The notes beneath the pieces are model-generated. The model did not search any database, was not told the origin of the DNA, and saw only the letters and a list, made by a program, of their open reading frames with translations. From the NCBI RefSeq assembly GCF_000208745.1, contig NC_030855.1:6542695-6606694 (forward strand): a DNA stretch of 64,000 nt, written 5' to 3'. Source of the DNA: Theobroma cacao (taxonomy: Eukaryota; Streptophyta; Magnoliopsida; Malvales; Malvaceae). A program made the translations under genes and the position numbers. Positions 1 to 10,690 of this stretch are shown in pieces; position 1 is the stretch's first letter; each line of letters starts with the position of its first letter.

Positions 1-1678
1 ATGTTTAGAAACAAAACAACAAGACAAGAATCCATTTTCCCCATGAACCTTCAACGGCCGAAAGTTCCAAGAAGAAAAGTGAAGATAAATTTGCCTAATT
101 GTGTGTTAATTAGTTGTGCTTGGTGAATTGAGGGATTGGAAAAGAAATGGAGAAAGTTGGAGTGAAATTGGACGCATTGGCCAATTTATTGGATGAAAAT
201 TTGACTTAAGTCAATACCGGGTCTAGATGGCTACCTGTGCATTTTTCATTTCATATCATGCATATATATCGAGCTTGAAATAGCTTATGACTGTTAGACA
301 CAATTTAATTGAAATATGTGCCATGGATTATGGCTAGGTGGTGAGCCATTAGATACGGGTAAAAGACTGTACCCGCGGACTAAAAATAGGAGTATATCGA
401 CTCCTATAACAGTGAGTAAACTTACTATCGTCTTAATTATCTAGAGTAGATTTATTTAATTCTGTGATTTTATGGAAAAATAGTTTAATTGGAAAATTAT
501 TGTGTTTTATGGGAAAATGAGATTTTATAAAATAATTTTATAAAATTTTTGTAAATTTAATAATGATTTCAAAAATAGAGTAATTAGAGACCTATACTAT
601 GATTGTGTTGTTTATCTATGATTTTACATTAAATGGCTTATGATAAATGTGGGTATGACTGGTTATTTTTATGATTTCAAGAATATGTGAACTGCTTTGA
701 TTTGCCTTGAATGTGTTAAGAGAGCCATGTCATACTATTGTGATTTTATTGGTTGGTGGATTATAAATTGGGCACTGCAGTGACGGGGGTTCCGTGGGCT
801 AGCCTAATTAGAGGGGCACAGTTCTCAATTATTGAGCTTACCTCGATTGGAGAGGCGTGTAGGATAACTCCCGAGGTAGGATTTGAGTACACTTCACGCT
901 GACCACCATGTGAAACTGGGACTCAGCCAACGCCGAGGAACGGTTGTGTTGTCAGAGGTGAAATGTGTTTGTGTGTGTGACAATAAACAGCCTTGGCAGT
1001 CTTGGTAAGATGCCTTCGCGGGGTATCCCCGAGAATGGATTTTTGGCAAGGGTCAAGTTTTTGAAAAGTGCATAAGCCCTGTTGAGTAATTGGATGAAAT
1101 CCAATTATTTATATGGGTTGGGATGAATTATTTTAATTGTCTCCTATTACTCGACTTTAGATTATTTTGATGATGTCTGTCTACTCACTGGGATTTTATA
1201 ATCTCACCCCTTCTTCCTATCCATTTTTCAGGCTCAGGACAATTTGTTGATAGTTGATTAAGACGAGAATTAATCTCGGAGTTGCATCTTAAAAAGTAAG
1301 GGTTCGTAACCCTACATTTTATTAGTCAGTTGGGGGCCCACGTGTCACTGTAAAAGTAATTTTATTTTTCAGTTATTTAATTTAAAATATGTATGAATAT
1401 ATTTAGCTTTTACACCATGTTTTTGGCGAGTTTCGGTATTTTCAAAGAAAAATGATGAAAATGCCCCTATGAGCCAGAAAGTAATATTTTATTGTTTTGA
1501 TTTGGAAATGACTTATGATTTTTTTTGAAATGTGAGATTTAATAACTGTCGCTCACTAGGGAGATGCAGAAGCTGATGCTAAGCCTTGCGGGGTTTCGAT
1601 CGGCATTCGGGGTAATGAGTGCCTATCGGGACATCGCGGCGGTTGTCACGGGCTCAATGGGAGTTCTGGGTCGTGACA
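1..1678 (+). mobile_element. LTR family A, 3' portion (left edge cut by window)
   Basis: No coding capacity. The right end, GGGTCGTGACA at 1668-1678, is a typical LTR terminus ending in CA. Bases about 660-1678 match about 62028-63028 in the same orientation along their whole length, which marks this as a dispersed repeat. Inside are a splice-donor-like GTGAGT at 412-417, a GATT-TTAT-AATC hairpin at 1192-1203, and an acceptor-like TTTTTCAG ending at 1231. By analogy with plant LTRs that start TGT..CCC and end GGG..ACA this is probably Ty3/gypsy, but no pol domain is attached, so the superfamily is an inference. The 5' end lies outside the window. Confidence 0.65.
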
Positions 1679-1989
1679 CTAAAAATACCAAAAACTCATA
1701 TTTTTCACTGCTAAATCTTCCAATTGTTCTTCAATACTCATGTCATACTCAAACATGTCAAATGGGGCTAAGAAAATCTTTTCTAAAAATTATCATTTTG
1801 TCCTCAATTTGTAAAATGACCATTTTGACCCTAACCGGTCAATTTTTCGGATTGACTCTGAATCGGACCTCGAACTCTAAATTACCATTTTGAGTCATCT
1901 CTGAACTGTGAAATTCTCAATTTAATCTTTAAGATCTCGATTTTATCTTGTTCGATGTTTAATCGACTTAATTGTACTTCTAGGGGCAA

Positions 1990-4051
1990 TATCGTTTTTT
2001 GTCACTTTCTCGGGCTTTCTCAATATACAAACATTCTATCAAGTATGTGAATGACACCGCAATTACTTTATAGAGCAGGGTTTGACACAAGTAATATAAT
2101 CACATAAAAAAAAATTAAAAAGAATCTATTAAGTAAGAAAACCATACCTTTATTTTGAGATTCTTGTTTTCTGACAACACCACACCAATGAATGATTTCT
2201 CGACCAAATAAGTTTACCACTTATTCTTCAAGAATACTTTCAACTTGAACCTTGAGTCGACAAGGTGTGGAATGCAAGGCTACAAGATGGCAACTAAGTT
2301 TATTCTCTTTTCTTTGGAAAAGCTTAGAGGAGGAGAAGAGAAGAGATGGTTGAAACCTTTTTTTAAAAAAAGAACATTCTATTCTTTTCTTCCAATCTCT
2401 TCTCTTTTTATTAAAACTCTTGCTTCAAAGGTTTAATCAAAATAAAACACCTTTGAATCAATGTTGACCATCCATTCAAAGTTATGGAAGCATCAAAGAT
2501 GCTCCATAATTATCAAAATATAAATTAAAGAATAAATAATTTAATTCTTTAATTATCATTTAGAGTTCTTGATAAAATAAAACTCCTTATTGAATAATAA
2601 CTCTTATTTTATTATTATCCATCTTTATTTACAAAGAATTAATAATAAATAAAAGAGTAATAGTCAAACAGGAGTCTCTTTTTATCAACATGGATGTCTA
2701 GATTCATTTTGCAAGAATCTTCCTAAAATTATCTTAATTTAAGACAACTCTTATTTGTAGTTAAGACAAAAAAATATTTTATCTTGTCTAAATTGAGACA
2801 AATATGTTTTCTTGACTAAATTAAGACAAAAAATATTTTTCTTGTCTTAAGTTAAGGCAAACATATTTTCTTATCTAAATTAAGATCGAACATGTTTTCT
2901 TGTCTAAATTAAGACAAACATGTCAAAGCTGTCAATTTTGTACACAATTTAATTAAACAAATTAAAGCATGCATTCCAACTTAAACAAGTTGAATTCTAC
3001 AAAGCTAAGTGGGGAATATATTTGGACATAGATATTCCAAGCTTTAATAAACTTAGAATTATTCTTAATCTGATTAAAAATAATTCAAGCTTATTAACCA
3101 TGAAATCACACCACCATAGATTCAGGGTTGCACTCTTGGATTAACTATAATTACAAGAAATAATTCAATATTTGATATTAATTATTAGTTGTCCAATTGC
3201 AAGCCTTATATTGTGAACCCTCATAACATCTAATGACAAAAGGTAAAATTATCGTTTTACCTTTTATGTTAATTTGGTCTCCTAGTCTCAAATTTCATCC
3301 AATTAGTGATTCAATACTCTAGATCTAATCTTTTGAGTATCCAGATGTGATGAGTAGCTAATTCATCAATCCACTAGGTCCATATTAATCACCAGTCTTC
3401 TTGAAATCACTAGAAGTCATGTTAATGCTATGAACTCCATTATCTGGATATATGTTCCTAGATGTTCATCTCAATTATAATCCCAAAATACGGAGTCTAG
3501 ATCAACGCTTTATGATGATTATGCTCATGGTAAATCAAAGATCATAAGGAGATTAAACACGAGTCCACTATCCATCAGGATTCGGTTCTACTATAAGCAA
3601 ATGCATAAGTGTGAGATCAAAATTTAGGTAACGGTAAAACTTAAATTTGATTCCCACATGATTCCAGTTCATGTTATAGTGTCATTACTCGAATTCAACC
3701 ATTTCGATGATTTGAGACTCATCATTCCCTTGAAATGAATCACATTCATTTCGTTGGAAGTAATCTGGACACTACAGCCTTAACATAATAAAGTGACCAG
3801 CTTTATTATATGGTTGTGAACAATTTTTAGATTCAATTAAAATACATGTCTTTTATGTATGACTCTTCATACAAATGTATTTTAATATCTCAATAGAATC
3901 TTGGTACCTTAATAACTAGATAATAAATGCTTACTAAAACAAATTCTTCATCTTATTATCAAAATGTACTTTCATTACAAATAAATTTAATGAATTTAAG
4001 CATCAGAATATACTTGCTTTCCAGGGGACCATATTCTCAAAGTTCCTAACA
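1990..4051 (-). mobile_element. LTR-like repeat E (minus orientation)
   Basis: On the minus strand the sequence begins TGTTAGGAACTTTG at 4051, a plausible LTR start. The first 155 bases (about 3897-4051) recur at 63029-63182 in the same orientation, so this is a dispersed repeat. The region holds no domain I recognise. The leftward limit near 1990 is a guess from the change of sequence character; no terminal CA or target duplication was identified there. Confidence 0.4.
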
Positions 4052-5461
4052 TTAATTTACTATATGTCTATGCAAATTAGATTGATGAAAGATTCATTAA
4101 GTTCTTGCTCTATTCTTGGCTATGTATAGCTTATAGATTTATGTTTACTTTATATGCAAATCAAAACACCTAATCAACTAAGTGTATTTGATCATATGCT
4201 ATTCTATTCAAGGTCTATTTAAATTTCCTTCATCAAGGTTTAACTTAAGTTTCCAATTCAATCTAATTAGTGGCCAATCAACTAGAAACATTAAAACAGA
4301 GTAGAATAAACAACAGAAAACCATCAAACAAAAGCAAAAGAGAGATAATAATTCAAACTATGTATTGAGTTCAATCATAATTTTAGATAAATAATTTAGT
4401 TCCTCATCAAGTCACACATCATCATCCAATTAAGTTTAATCATCAAAACCAAAACCAAGAAAAGAAAAGAATAATAAAAGATAAAAGAACAAGAATTATA
4501 ATCTTGATCTCCAAATGTTCTTGAATCCCCTTGACTTCTCCTTAGCTTCAATGATACCTTTCAATGATTTTGTGGCTAATTCTCAGCTCTCAATTTGGTG
4601 TTTTGTGTCTCCAAAAGTTCTCCAAGAGGTTGCTTTTATAGGGCTTTGAAGTTAGGCCAAGTTGGGTGAAGAAAGAAGTTAATTCTAATCAGGATTTCCT
4701 CATCAAAGTATGTGAGCCACAGCCTACTTCCACCAAGGTCGTGGCCTCGACCATTTAATTAGCAAAAATAGTAATTGCTCTAGGATTACTGCAGTGCTTC
4801 GACTTTAACAAGATTTTTGATCATCTTCTAGGGCGAACTGGGTAAAATGGTAAACATGAAAGTTGTAGATTTTTCTCTAACCTTTCCAATTATCTAAGAA
4901 TCATCTCTTTTGGAGTTTTGTAGAGAGAGTTAAGATTGAAATACCAGAACATGTGTAGTGAAAGTTTGCACCTCAAAATTCTTTTCCTTCTTCCATTAAA
5001 AGTTTTTCTTCAATAAACATCTATAAAAGCACAAATAATTCAATAACAACCTGTCTTCCAGGCCGAACTGGGTAGAATGGTAAACATGAAAGTTGTAGAT
5101 TTTTTCTTAGCTTTCCAATTATCTAAGAATCATCTCTTTTAGAGTTTTGTAGAGAGAGTTAAGATTGAAATACCAGAACATGTGCAGTGAAAGTTTGCAC
5201 CTCAAAATTCCTCACCTTCTTCCATTAAAAGTCTTCCTTCAATAAACATCTACAAAAGCACAAATAATTCAATAACAACCTGTTTTAAGCACATTAACAC
5301 CAATTTAAGCATAAAATTAGCTAAGATTAGATTGACTCACCTAAATAAATTAACTTAAAATAATTAGATAAAACCTACTAATTCTTATGCACTACTACAA
5401 GAACTAAGTTGAGTTATTATCAAAATTAAGACCAAATAACTCTATATCATAGAGTTATCAA
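4052..5461 (-). mobile_element. LTR family F (minus orientation), inserted in copia integrase
   Basis: On the minus strand the segment starts TGATAACTC at 5461, directly after a copia integrase reading frame, so it looks like an insertion into that element. A TATA-like CTATAAAAGC lies near 4634-4644 (minus). Upstream of it is a conserved block (ACAACTTT..TTTACCA..CCCAGTTC) that also occurs in LTR C at 58597-58632. The block is present twice because of a 230-bp tandem duplication (4822-5281). A 7-bp-stem hairpin (AACTCTA/TAGAGTT) sits near the start. The left boundary, where it meets repeat E, is not resolved. Confidence 0.5.
4822..5281. repeat. 230-bp tandem duplication in LTR F
   Basis: Two direct copies, about 4822-5051 and 5052-5281, offset by exactly 230 bases (for example GAACTGGGTA at 4835 and 5065). 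They differ by a few substitutions and small indels, so the duplication is not very recent. It lies upstream of the TATA-like box on the minus strand, the position of LTR U3 enhancers. Confidence 0.9.
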
Positions 5462-5469
5462 TTGTTCAA

Positions 5470-6048
5470 CAGTTATGCCAATTGACTTACAATATTTATT
5501 AAAGGCCTGAGATGTAAATTCACCAACATTGTTAAGATGAATTGTCTTAATTATCTGATCAGGAAAATGTGCTTACAAACTAATGATTTGTGCAAGTAAT
5601 CTTACAAATACCAAATTGCGAGTTGATAATAAGCACACATGTGACCTTCTTGTTGGTGCATCGAGTCAAACCATAAAATATCTAAATGGTCCACATGGTG
5701 GATGTATAGGTCCACATATATCACCTTGAATACGTTTCAAAAATGTAGGAGATTCAGTCCCAACTTTAGTTGGTGATGACCTTATAATTAATTTGCTATG
5801 AGAACAAACAACACATGAGAATTCATTAGATTGAAAATCTTTTGGTTTTTCAATGGATGACCATATGAATTTTTAATATTTTTTTGCATCATTATTGATT
5901 CGGGATGGCTTAATCGGTTATGAAAAACATTAAAATTATTAGTAAACTTCGTATTTACTATAACATGAGTTTCAATCATTATAATATTTGTGTAGTACAA
6001 TCTAGAGGAGAAAGTAGGTAATTTTTCCAATAGACATTTCTTACCCAA
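5470..6048 (-). pseudogene. Ty1/copia pol fragment: GAG-pre-integrase and integrase
   Basis: The minus strand encodes a GAG-pre-integrase-like segment (5788-6048) with the copia signature FHNRLSHPES and a final C/H-poor tail, followed after stops and a frame change by an integrase core stretch around 5480-5580 containing NVGEFTSQAFNKYC and SIGITVEQ, which is the D-x-G-E-F region of copia integrases. The frame is broken by stops and the 3' end is cut by LTR F at 5461. Together with 7045-8674 it forms one minus-strand copia element, split by the inverted-repeat element at 6061-6991. Non-functional. Confidence 0.8.
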
Positions 6049-6060
6049 GATAAAAAAGGT

Positions 6061-6991
6061 AAATCCAAAAAAAAAAACCCCTTAAAACACTTCAAATAGG
6101 AACTTTGGTCCCTCTTGTTTCAAAACGAAGGTTTTGGTCCCTGGATTGTTAACATCATTAGTCAAGAGTTAAAAAATTAAACCTAATACTATATAAATAT
6201 TTGAAGACATAAATACCTCTTATATTATTTTTTAATTAAAGCATATTCTCTTTTTAAAACAAATTTGCTCATTGTTCCTTCAAAAACCTTAATCAGAGAA
6301 AAAAAACCTAAACAATTTTGATTTGAAGGCCTAGAAATTTGAAGTTGTATCTGCCTTGAGAAGCCATAAACTTCTTTCTTGAGATAAAATCTATTGTCAT
6401 CATACTCTTTATTTTTCCAATAGTTTCAGAATTCTTTTTTCGTTGAAAAGAATGTATTAAAAGTAAACCTTTTGTTTAATTATGGATATTTCAAATTGAT
6501 GGTATGGAGTCAAGAAATTAATTTCTTACTCGTTATTACTAATTTTATTTAAAAATTTTTACTTAAAATTTGTTCTTCGAAACTAGGGTTTAAGGTGATA
6601 TAAAAAGATTTTGACTTGATTACTATATATTAAAAGTTTTAATTTTTTTTCATCTCTATCAAATATTGAATTTTATTAATTATCCAAATTAGACAAATTA
6701 CTGCATTCACAAATCACGTTCTAGAATATTATTAAGTTTTAAGTTTTTTTCTTCTTTGTCTAATATTGAATTTTATTAATTATCAAAGTGAATTTTATTA
6801 AGTTTTGGAAAGGAACATGAGCAGATTTTTAAAGAGGACATTTGTGTTCCAAAATATTTATGTAGAATTAAGTATACATTTTTTAAACTATTGACTAATG
6901 GTGTTAACAGTCAAAAGACCAAAAATATCATTTTGAAACAAAAGGGATCGAAATGTCCTTTTGAAGTGTTTTGGGGAGACCTTTTGGATTT
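6061..6991. mobile_element. Inverted-repeat DNA element (931 bp) inside copia pol
   Basis: The first ~120 bases and the last ~125 bases are imperfect inverted repeats (outer end AAATCCAAAA at both tips; inner matches include TTGTTTCAAAA and TGTTAACACCATTAGTCAA). The interior is AT-rich and has no open frame of note. It interrupts the copia reading frame between the protease and GAG-pre-integrase segments. Long TIRs and lack of coding suggest a Mutator-like MITE, but I see no clean 9-bp target duplication, so the superfamily is not established. Confidence 0.7.
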
Positions 6992-7044
6992 TTCCAGACA
7001 ATAGATATAATATAGAGGTATTTAGTGTCTCTTTCATTTGTTGT

Positions 7045-7338
7045 CTAAAGATGATATCCATTAAGAAAAATGTCTTTAAAAATTAATAAATTTCTTTGAG
7101 ACTTAGTAAAAAATAATGCATCTTTTAGTATAAACTTTGTTCCTCCAGGTAGTAAAATATTGGCTCTTTTAAAGCCTTCAATTAATCTTGTACTACCAAA
7201 TATTGTTTTGACATTGGCTTTTTTTATTGTCAAGTGGGAAAAATATTTCTTGTCTTTAAAAATAGTGTACGTTGTAGCTCTATCTACTAGACGTATATCT
7301 ACATCATTGATCTTAGATCCAATTAGATGAATATTCAA
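7045..7338 (-). pseudogene. Ty1/copia protease-like region of gag-pol
   Basis: A 97-codon open frame resembling the retropepsin segment that precedes GAG-pre-integrase in plant copia polyproteins. Recognisable blocks are VDRATTYTIF, KKYFSHLTIKKANVKTI, ANILLPGGTKFI and SQRNLLIFKDI. The catalytic triad expected as Asp-Ser-Gly/Ala reads Asp-Arg-Ala, so the enzyme would be dead. The frame continues toward 7010 and is then broken by the inverted-repeat element at 6991. It is preceded on the minus strand by a gag zinc knuckle near 7700-7745. Confidence 0.75.
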
Positions 7339-7689
7339 ATTTTCTTCAATAAAATAGATATATACAATAAGAATCTTAAAAGTTAATATAAGAGAACATT
7401 AAATGTAAAATTTATTATTAAAACACATAATAAGAACATATCATTTAAATATAATGAAAACATATAAAAAAATCTTTATAATAGAGTTATACGAAAACTT
7501 GCCAACAAACTATTAAGAAATTTTATTCTTTGATATTTCCATCATCAATCAAATGATCAATTCCTCTATCATGTTGGACAAGAAAATTAGCAATATTTAG
7601 ATGTGTTATATCAACTTGGCTTAAAATCATCTTTAACAAAATTTGTTTTTATATTTTTTTTCCTTTTAGCTTTTACTGATACTTGGTAA

Positions 7690-8290
7690 ACAAAATGTTT
7701 CGTCGTACAATAGGTACATGACCAATGATCTTTCATCCCACATCGATGACAAGATATTTTTTATATTTTGTTATTATGTCCATTTTTATCTTTTTATTTT
7801 ATCTTTTCACTATTCATCTACTTTTGGTGGGTTAAAGTATCTATCTACTTTTAGTGGATTAAAAGTATTCATCTACTTTTGGTGGGTAAAATTATTCATC
7901 TATTTGTTACTAAACAAATATCAAATAAAGTCAATTTCATATGCTCAATTCAAAATATCTTATGCAAATTCTCATAATATCAAAAACAAATTTATATATA
8001 CTGAGCATAATCATATTTGAAATTCAAAACAAAAAAAAATCATATATTGAGTAAATCATATTTTAAAAATCAAAACAAAGAGACTATATATAGTTATAGA
8101 ATTGCATGCTCAACTCGATTTAATTAATCAAGAGACTAAATATGATACATACTACATGATAACAACTTTACATTAAAGTTGATTTTTAGGAACTGAAACA
8201 CTGAAAGGAAATCAAGTCACTTATATGATTCACTAAAACCAAAAATCAAAGACCAACCATTGACATCCTTTTGAAGCTTGAAGAATGAGA
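7690..8290 (-). pseudogene. Ty1/copia gag remnant with CCHC zinc knuckle
   Basis: On the minus strand 7702-7745 translates to a CCHC knuckle (CGMKDHWSCT with a tyrosine insertion before the next Cys), as found near the end of copia gag. Upstream sequence to about 8290 is broken by stops and is assigned to gag only by its position between the knuckle and the LTR at 8318-8674. A second copy of the same family, with the same knuckle, lies at 12070-12120. Confidence 0.6.
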
Positions 8291-8317
8291 TGAGATTAGA
8301 GAATCGTGCTAATAACT

Positions 8318-8674
8318 TGTTATGAAATATAATTGAAAAGAATAATTATGAGAGAAAGTATTAAGAAAGTAAGAATATGTTATTTGTGATGTATATTTAC
8401 AAATGAAGTGAGGAACCTATTTATAGGCTAATAATCTATATATGAATAGAATTTACAAGATAAAGATAATGTTAAAAGATTTAATTTGGACGGATAATAT
8501 TCAAATTAAATCCTAATCTTAATTCAATTTAATCTACATCTAAATCTAGATATACTTAAGAGTTTGAATTAGATTACAATCTTGTGTTTAGCTTGCTTAG
8601 CTGTTTGGATTGTTTGGCCTAGTCTGAACTCTTGAATCATAGCATAATGAATATTCACACATATATTCATAATA
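8318..8674 (-). mobile_element. copia LTR (5' LTR of the minus-strand element)
   Basis: About 357 bp aligning along its length with the better preserved LTR at 13197-13500: both end on the minus strand in TTTCATAACA and begin near (T/A)TATGAATAT..GTGAATAT. The minus-strand start here has mutated from TG to TA. A primer-binding-like TTATTAGCACGA follows on the minus strand at 8306-8317. Gag, protease and integrase remnants continue to the left in the expected order. Confidence 0.65.
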
Positions 8675-9133
8675 CCAAAATACTTTTCAAAGTAAATTTA
8701 ATGCATGACTATCACACTAATTCCAATTTGTCCAAACTTCTTGAGGTCCAAGCATGGTTTTAAGCTTTTAAAATTATTTTGTTAACCTCCAAAACTAAGG
8801 ATGTAAATGGGCAAGGTACTTACTTTTTTTGAGGTATTTGATCTTGAATCCATTTAATTAAGAAAGTACTCAAAACCTATTAAAACCCAAATAAAATCGC
8901 AAAACACTATCCAAAATTAAACCCTAATAATATAGCACTGTTCGCTAATTACCCGAATCCGTTAAATATCATATTAAATAACTTAAAAAACAACTTAAAT
9001 AACAAAAAATCATATTAAAAATTTAATTTTATATTTATTAATTTGTAAGAAAGAAAGTTGGTTAAGATGACAAATGTTATCTTGAAAGTAAGGAGGACAA
9101 AGGTTCAAATCTCACAAATTATAAAGTTTAACA

Positions 9134-9142
9134 TTTTATATA

Positions 9143-9183
<41 letters not shown>

Positions 9184-9199
9184 TTATATNACATTAAAC

Positions 9200-9250
<51 letters not shown>
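9134..9250. repeat. TA microsatellite with an undetermined base (N at 9190)
   Basis: Long alternating TA tracts on both sides of a single N at 9190. The tract lies inside the hAT-type element. Its true length is uncertain because of the N. Confidence 0.9.
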
Positions 9251-9253
<3 letters not shown>

Positions 9254-9487
9254 TTTATATATATAATTGGATTCGAATTTAAGGTATCCTAAGAGTGATA
9301 CTCGAGCTTGAGTTGAGTATTAAAAGCTTTACTCGAATCCGCCCCATAACTGAATATAGGGTACTCAATATATATATATATATAATTGGATTTGGATTTA
9401 AGGTATCCTAAGAGTGATACTCAAACTTGAGTCGAGTATAAATAGCCTTACTCGAATCTGCCCCATAACCCAATATAGGGAACTCAA
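9250..9487. repeat. 119-bp tandem duplication inside the hAT element
   Basis: Two copies with AATTGG anchors at 9265 and 9384, period 119. Shared blocks include AAGGTATCCTAAGAGTGATA and CCCCATAAC. Copies are about 85-90% alike. A short TA tract separates them. Confidence 0.85.
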
Positions 9488-9559
9488 GCCCTATATTATT
9501 AAGTTGCGCACCCATAGATACTCATATAACAATAGCCCATTTACATCCCTGTCCAAAAC

Positions 9560-10690
9560 TATTTGTAGCCCTTAGTTATCAAGATGCAAAATTCGGTACT
9601 TAAACAGAGAATAGTCGGGGAGAAGGAAAACGGATTGATTTGCACCTTTCCCTTCCCTACAAATTTCCAAAGTTAATCCTTCCTAAAGTGAGGAAAATAT
9701 TCTTTCTACTTAATGAATCATTTTGTTTATAATTTTGCCCTTTATATCAATAGGATATGAGATGGAAAATGATAAGACGGAATTTTGGGTAAAGTCCAAA
9801 GCCAAAAATCTATTCCGTTGTTAAACTCACCGTTATAGTCGGTAGTATTTATATTAAGAAAATGGTGAATTATGGAACTTTTAATCTATAATTAAGAGAC
9901 GGCATTATTACCAACAACAAGAAAAACAGTTTTTAAACTTTTCTGGTTGAAACATAGTCTATGTAAATATACTTATAGTCACTCACAACAATACACCGGT
10001 AATTAGAGTTTATTGGGGGGATGATTGGTGATGATACAATCAGCAAAACGACAGGGGTAACTTTAGATCCTCCTATATACACATATGTAAATGCGCAGAC
10101 TGCAGTCAAAAAGGTAACGGATGAGAGCCAAACCCCAAGAATAGGGCAGAATCCGGCAAATATTGAGGGACGTTATCAAATATCTGCGGTGGAGGGTACG
10201 ACGTTTGTTGGGAATTTTAATAGATTGTGTGATATTTGGTGGAGCATTCAATGAATTCGTATCTATATTTATGCTTTAGCTGTTTATCATTTGTAGAATC
10301 ATAAACCATCTCCTTAAACAAGGAATATCTCTTTTCTGTTCTGTTCTGTTGCACAGAAAGATCTTTCTCCAATCAAGGAATAAGCTCTTTCTGTTTCTTT
10401 TTTTCATTTCAGCAAAGCCCTCCGCTTCTAATCACATTATGCACCTAATATGCATGGTTCAAATGCATGAAATCACCTTATTCTCCCTAAGTTTCGTAGG
10501 AAATAGTTATGAAATGCATGCATTGATTAGTAATAAACAATTCTTTCTTGTCAATTCACTGCCATATTGAACTAACTTTGCATGAAGTTTATGCAGGAAT
10601 TTTAAGTTACAAGGTTCACGTGAATTTCTGCACCCTGGTCTCTTATCCATGAACATTTCCTGCTTTCTTTCAAGTACAACGTAATTTGCT
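9560..10690. other. Intergenic region upstream of the first SAUR
   Basis: No domain-bearing frame. A 77-codon plus-strand frame at 10021-10254 shows no family I recognise. From 10440 to 10585 there are several TGCATG/CATGCA-type motifs (about 10451, 10464, 10515, 10580), which resemble RY elements, and a palindromic G-box TTCACGTGAA at 10615-10624. Confidence 0.5.
10615..10624. promoter_or_regulatory. G-box palindrome upstream of SAUR
   Basis: TTCACGTGAA contains the CACGTG core recognised by plant bHLH (PIF) and bZIP factors. It lies about 65 bases before the SAUR start codon at 10691, so it may be in the promoter or in the 5' leader. No clear TATA box was found nearby. Confidence 0.4.

Larger units (their letters stand above)
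8796..9551. mobile_element. Non-autonomous hAT-type element with 8-bp TSD
   Basis: Terminal inverted repeats are TAAGGATGTAAATGGGC at the left and its near-perfect complement GCCCATTTACATCCCTG at the right (canonical hAT end CAGGGATG). The element is flanked by a perfect 8-bp direct repeat TCCAAAAC at 8788-8795 and 9552-9559, the target duplication length of hAT transposons. The interior codes for nothing, contains TA microsatellites and an N at 9190, and carries a 119-bp tandem duplication (about 9250-9487). Confidence 0.88.

Noticed and set aside
6964..6984. TTGAAGTGTTTTGGGGAGACC resembles mature miR395.
   Set aside because: It lies in the inverted end of a transposon, with mismatches to miR395 and no matching short precursor hairpin; the pairing partner is the other transposon end about 900 bases away.
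10021..10254. Small plus-strand frame of 77 codons upstream of the SAUR.
   Set aside because: No recognisable family, a competing frame on the other strand of similar length, and no promoter evidence.
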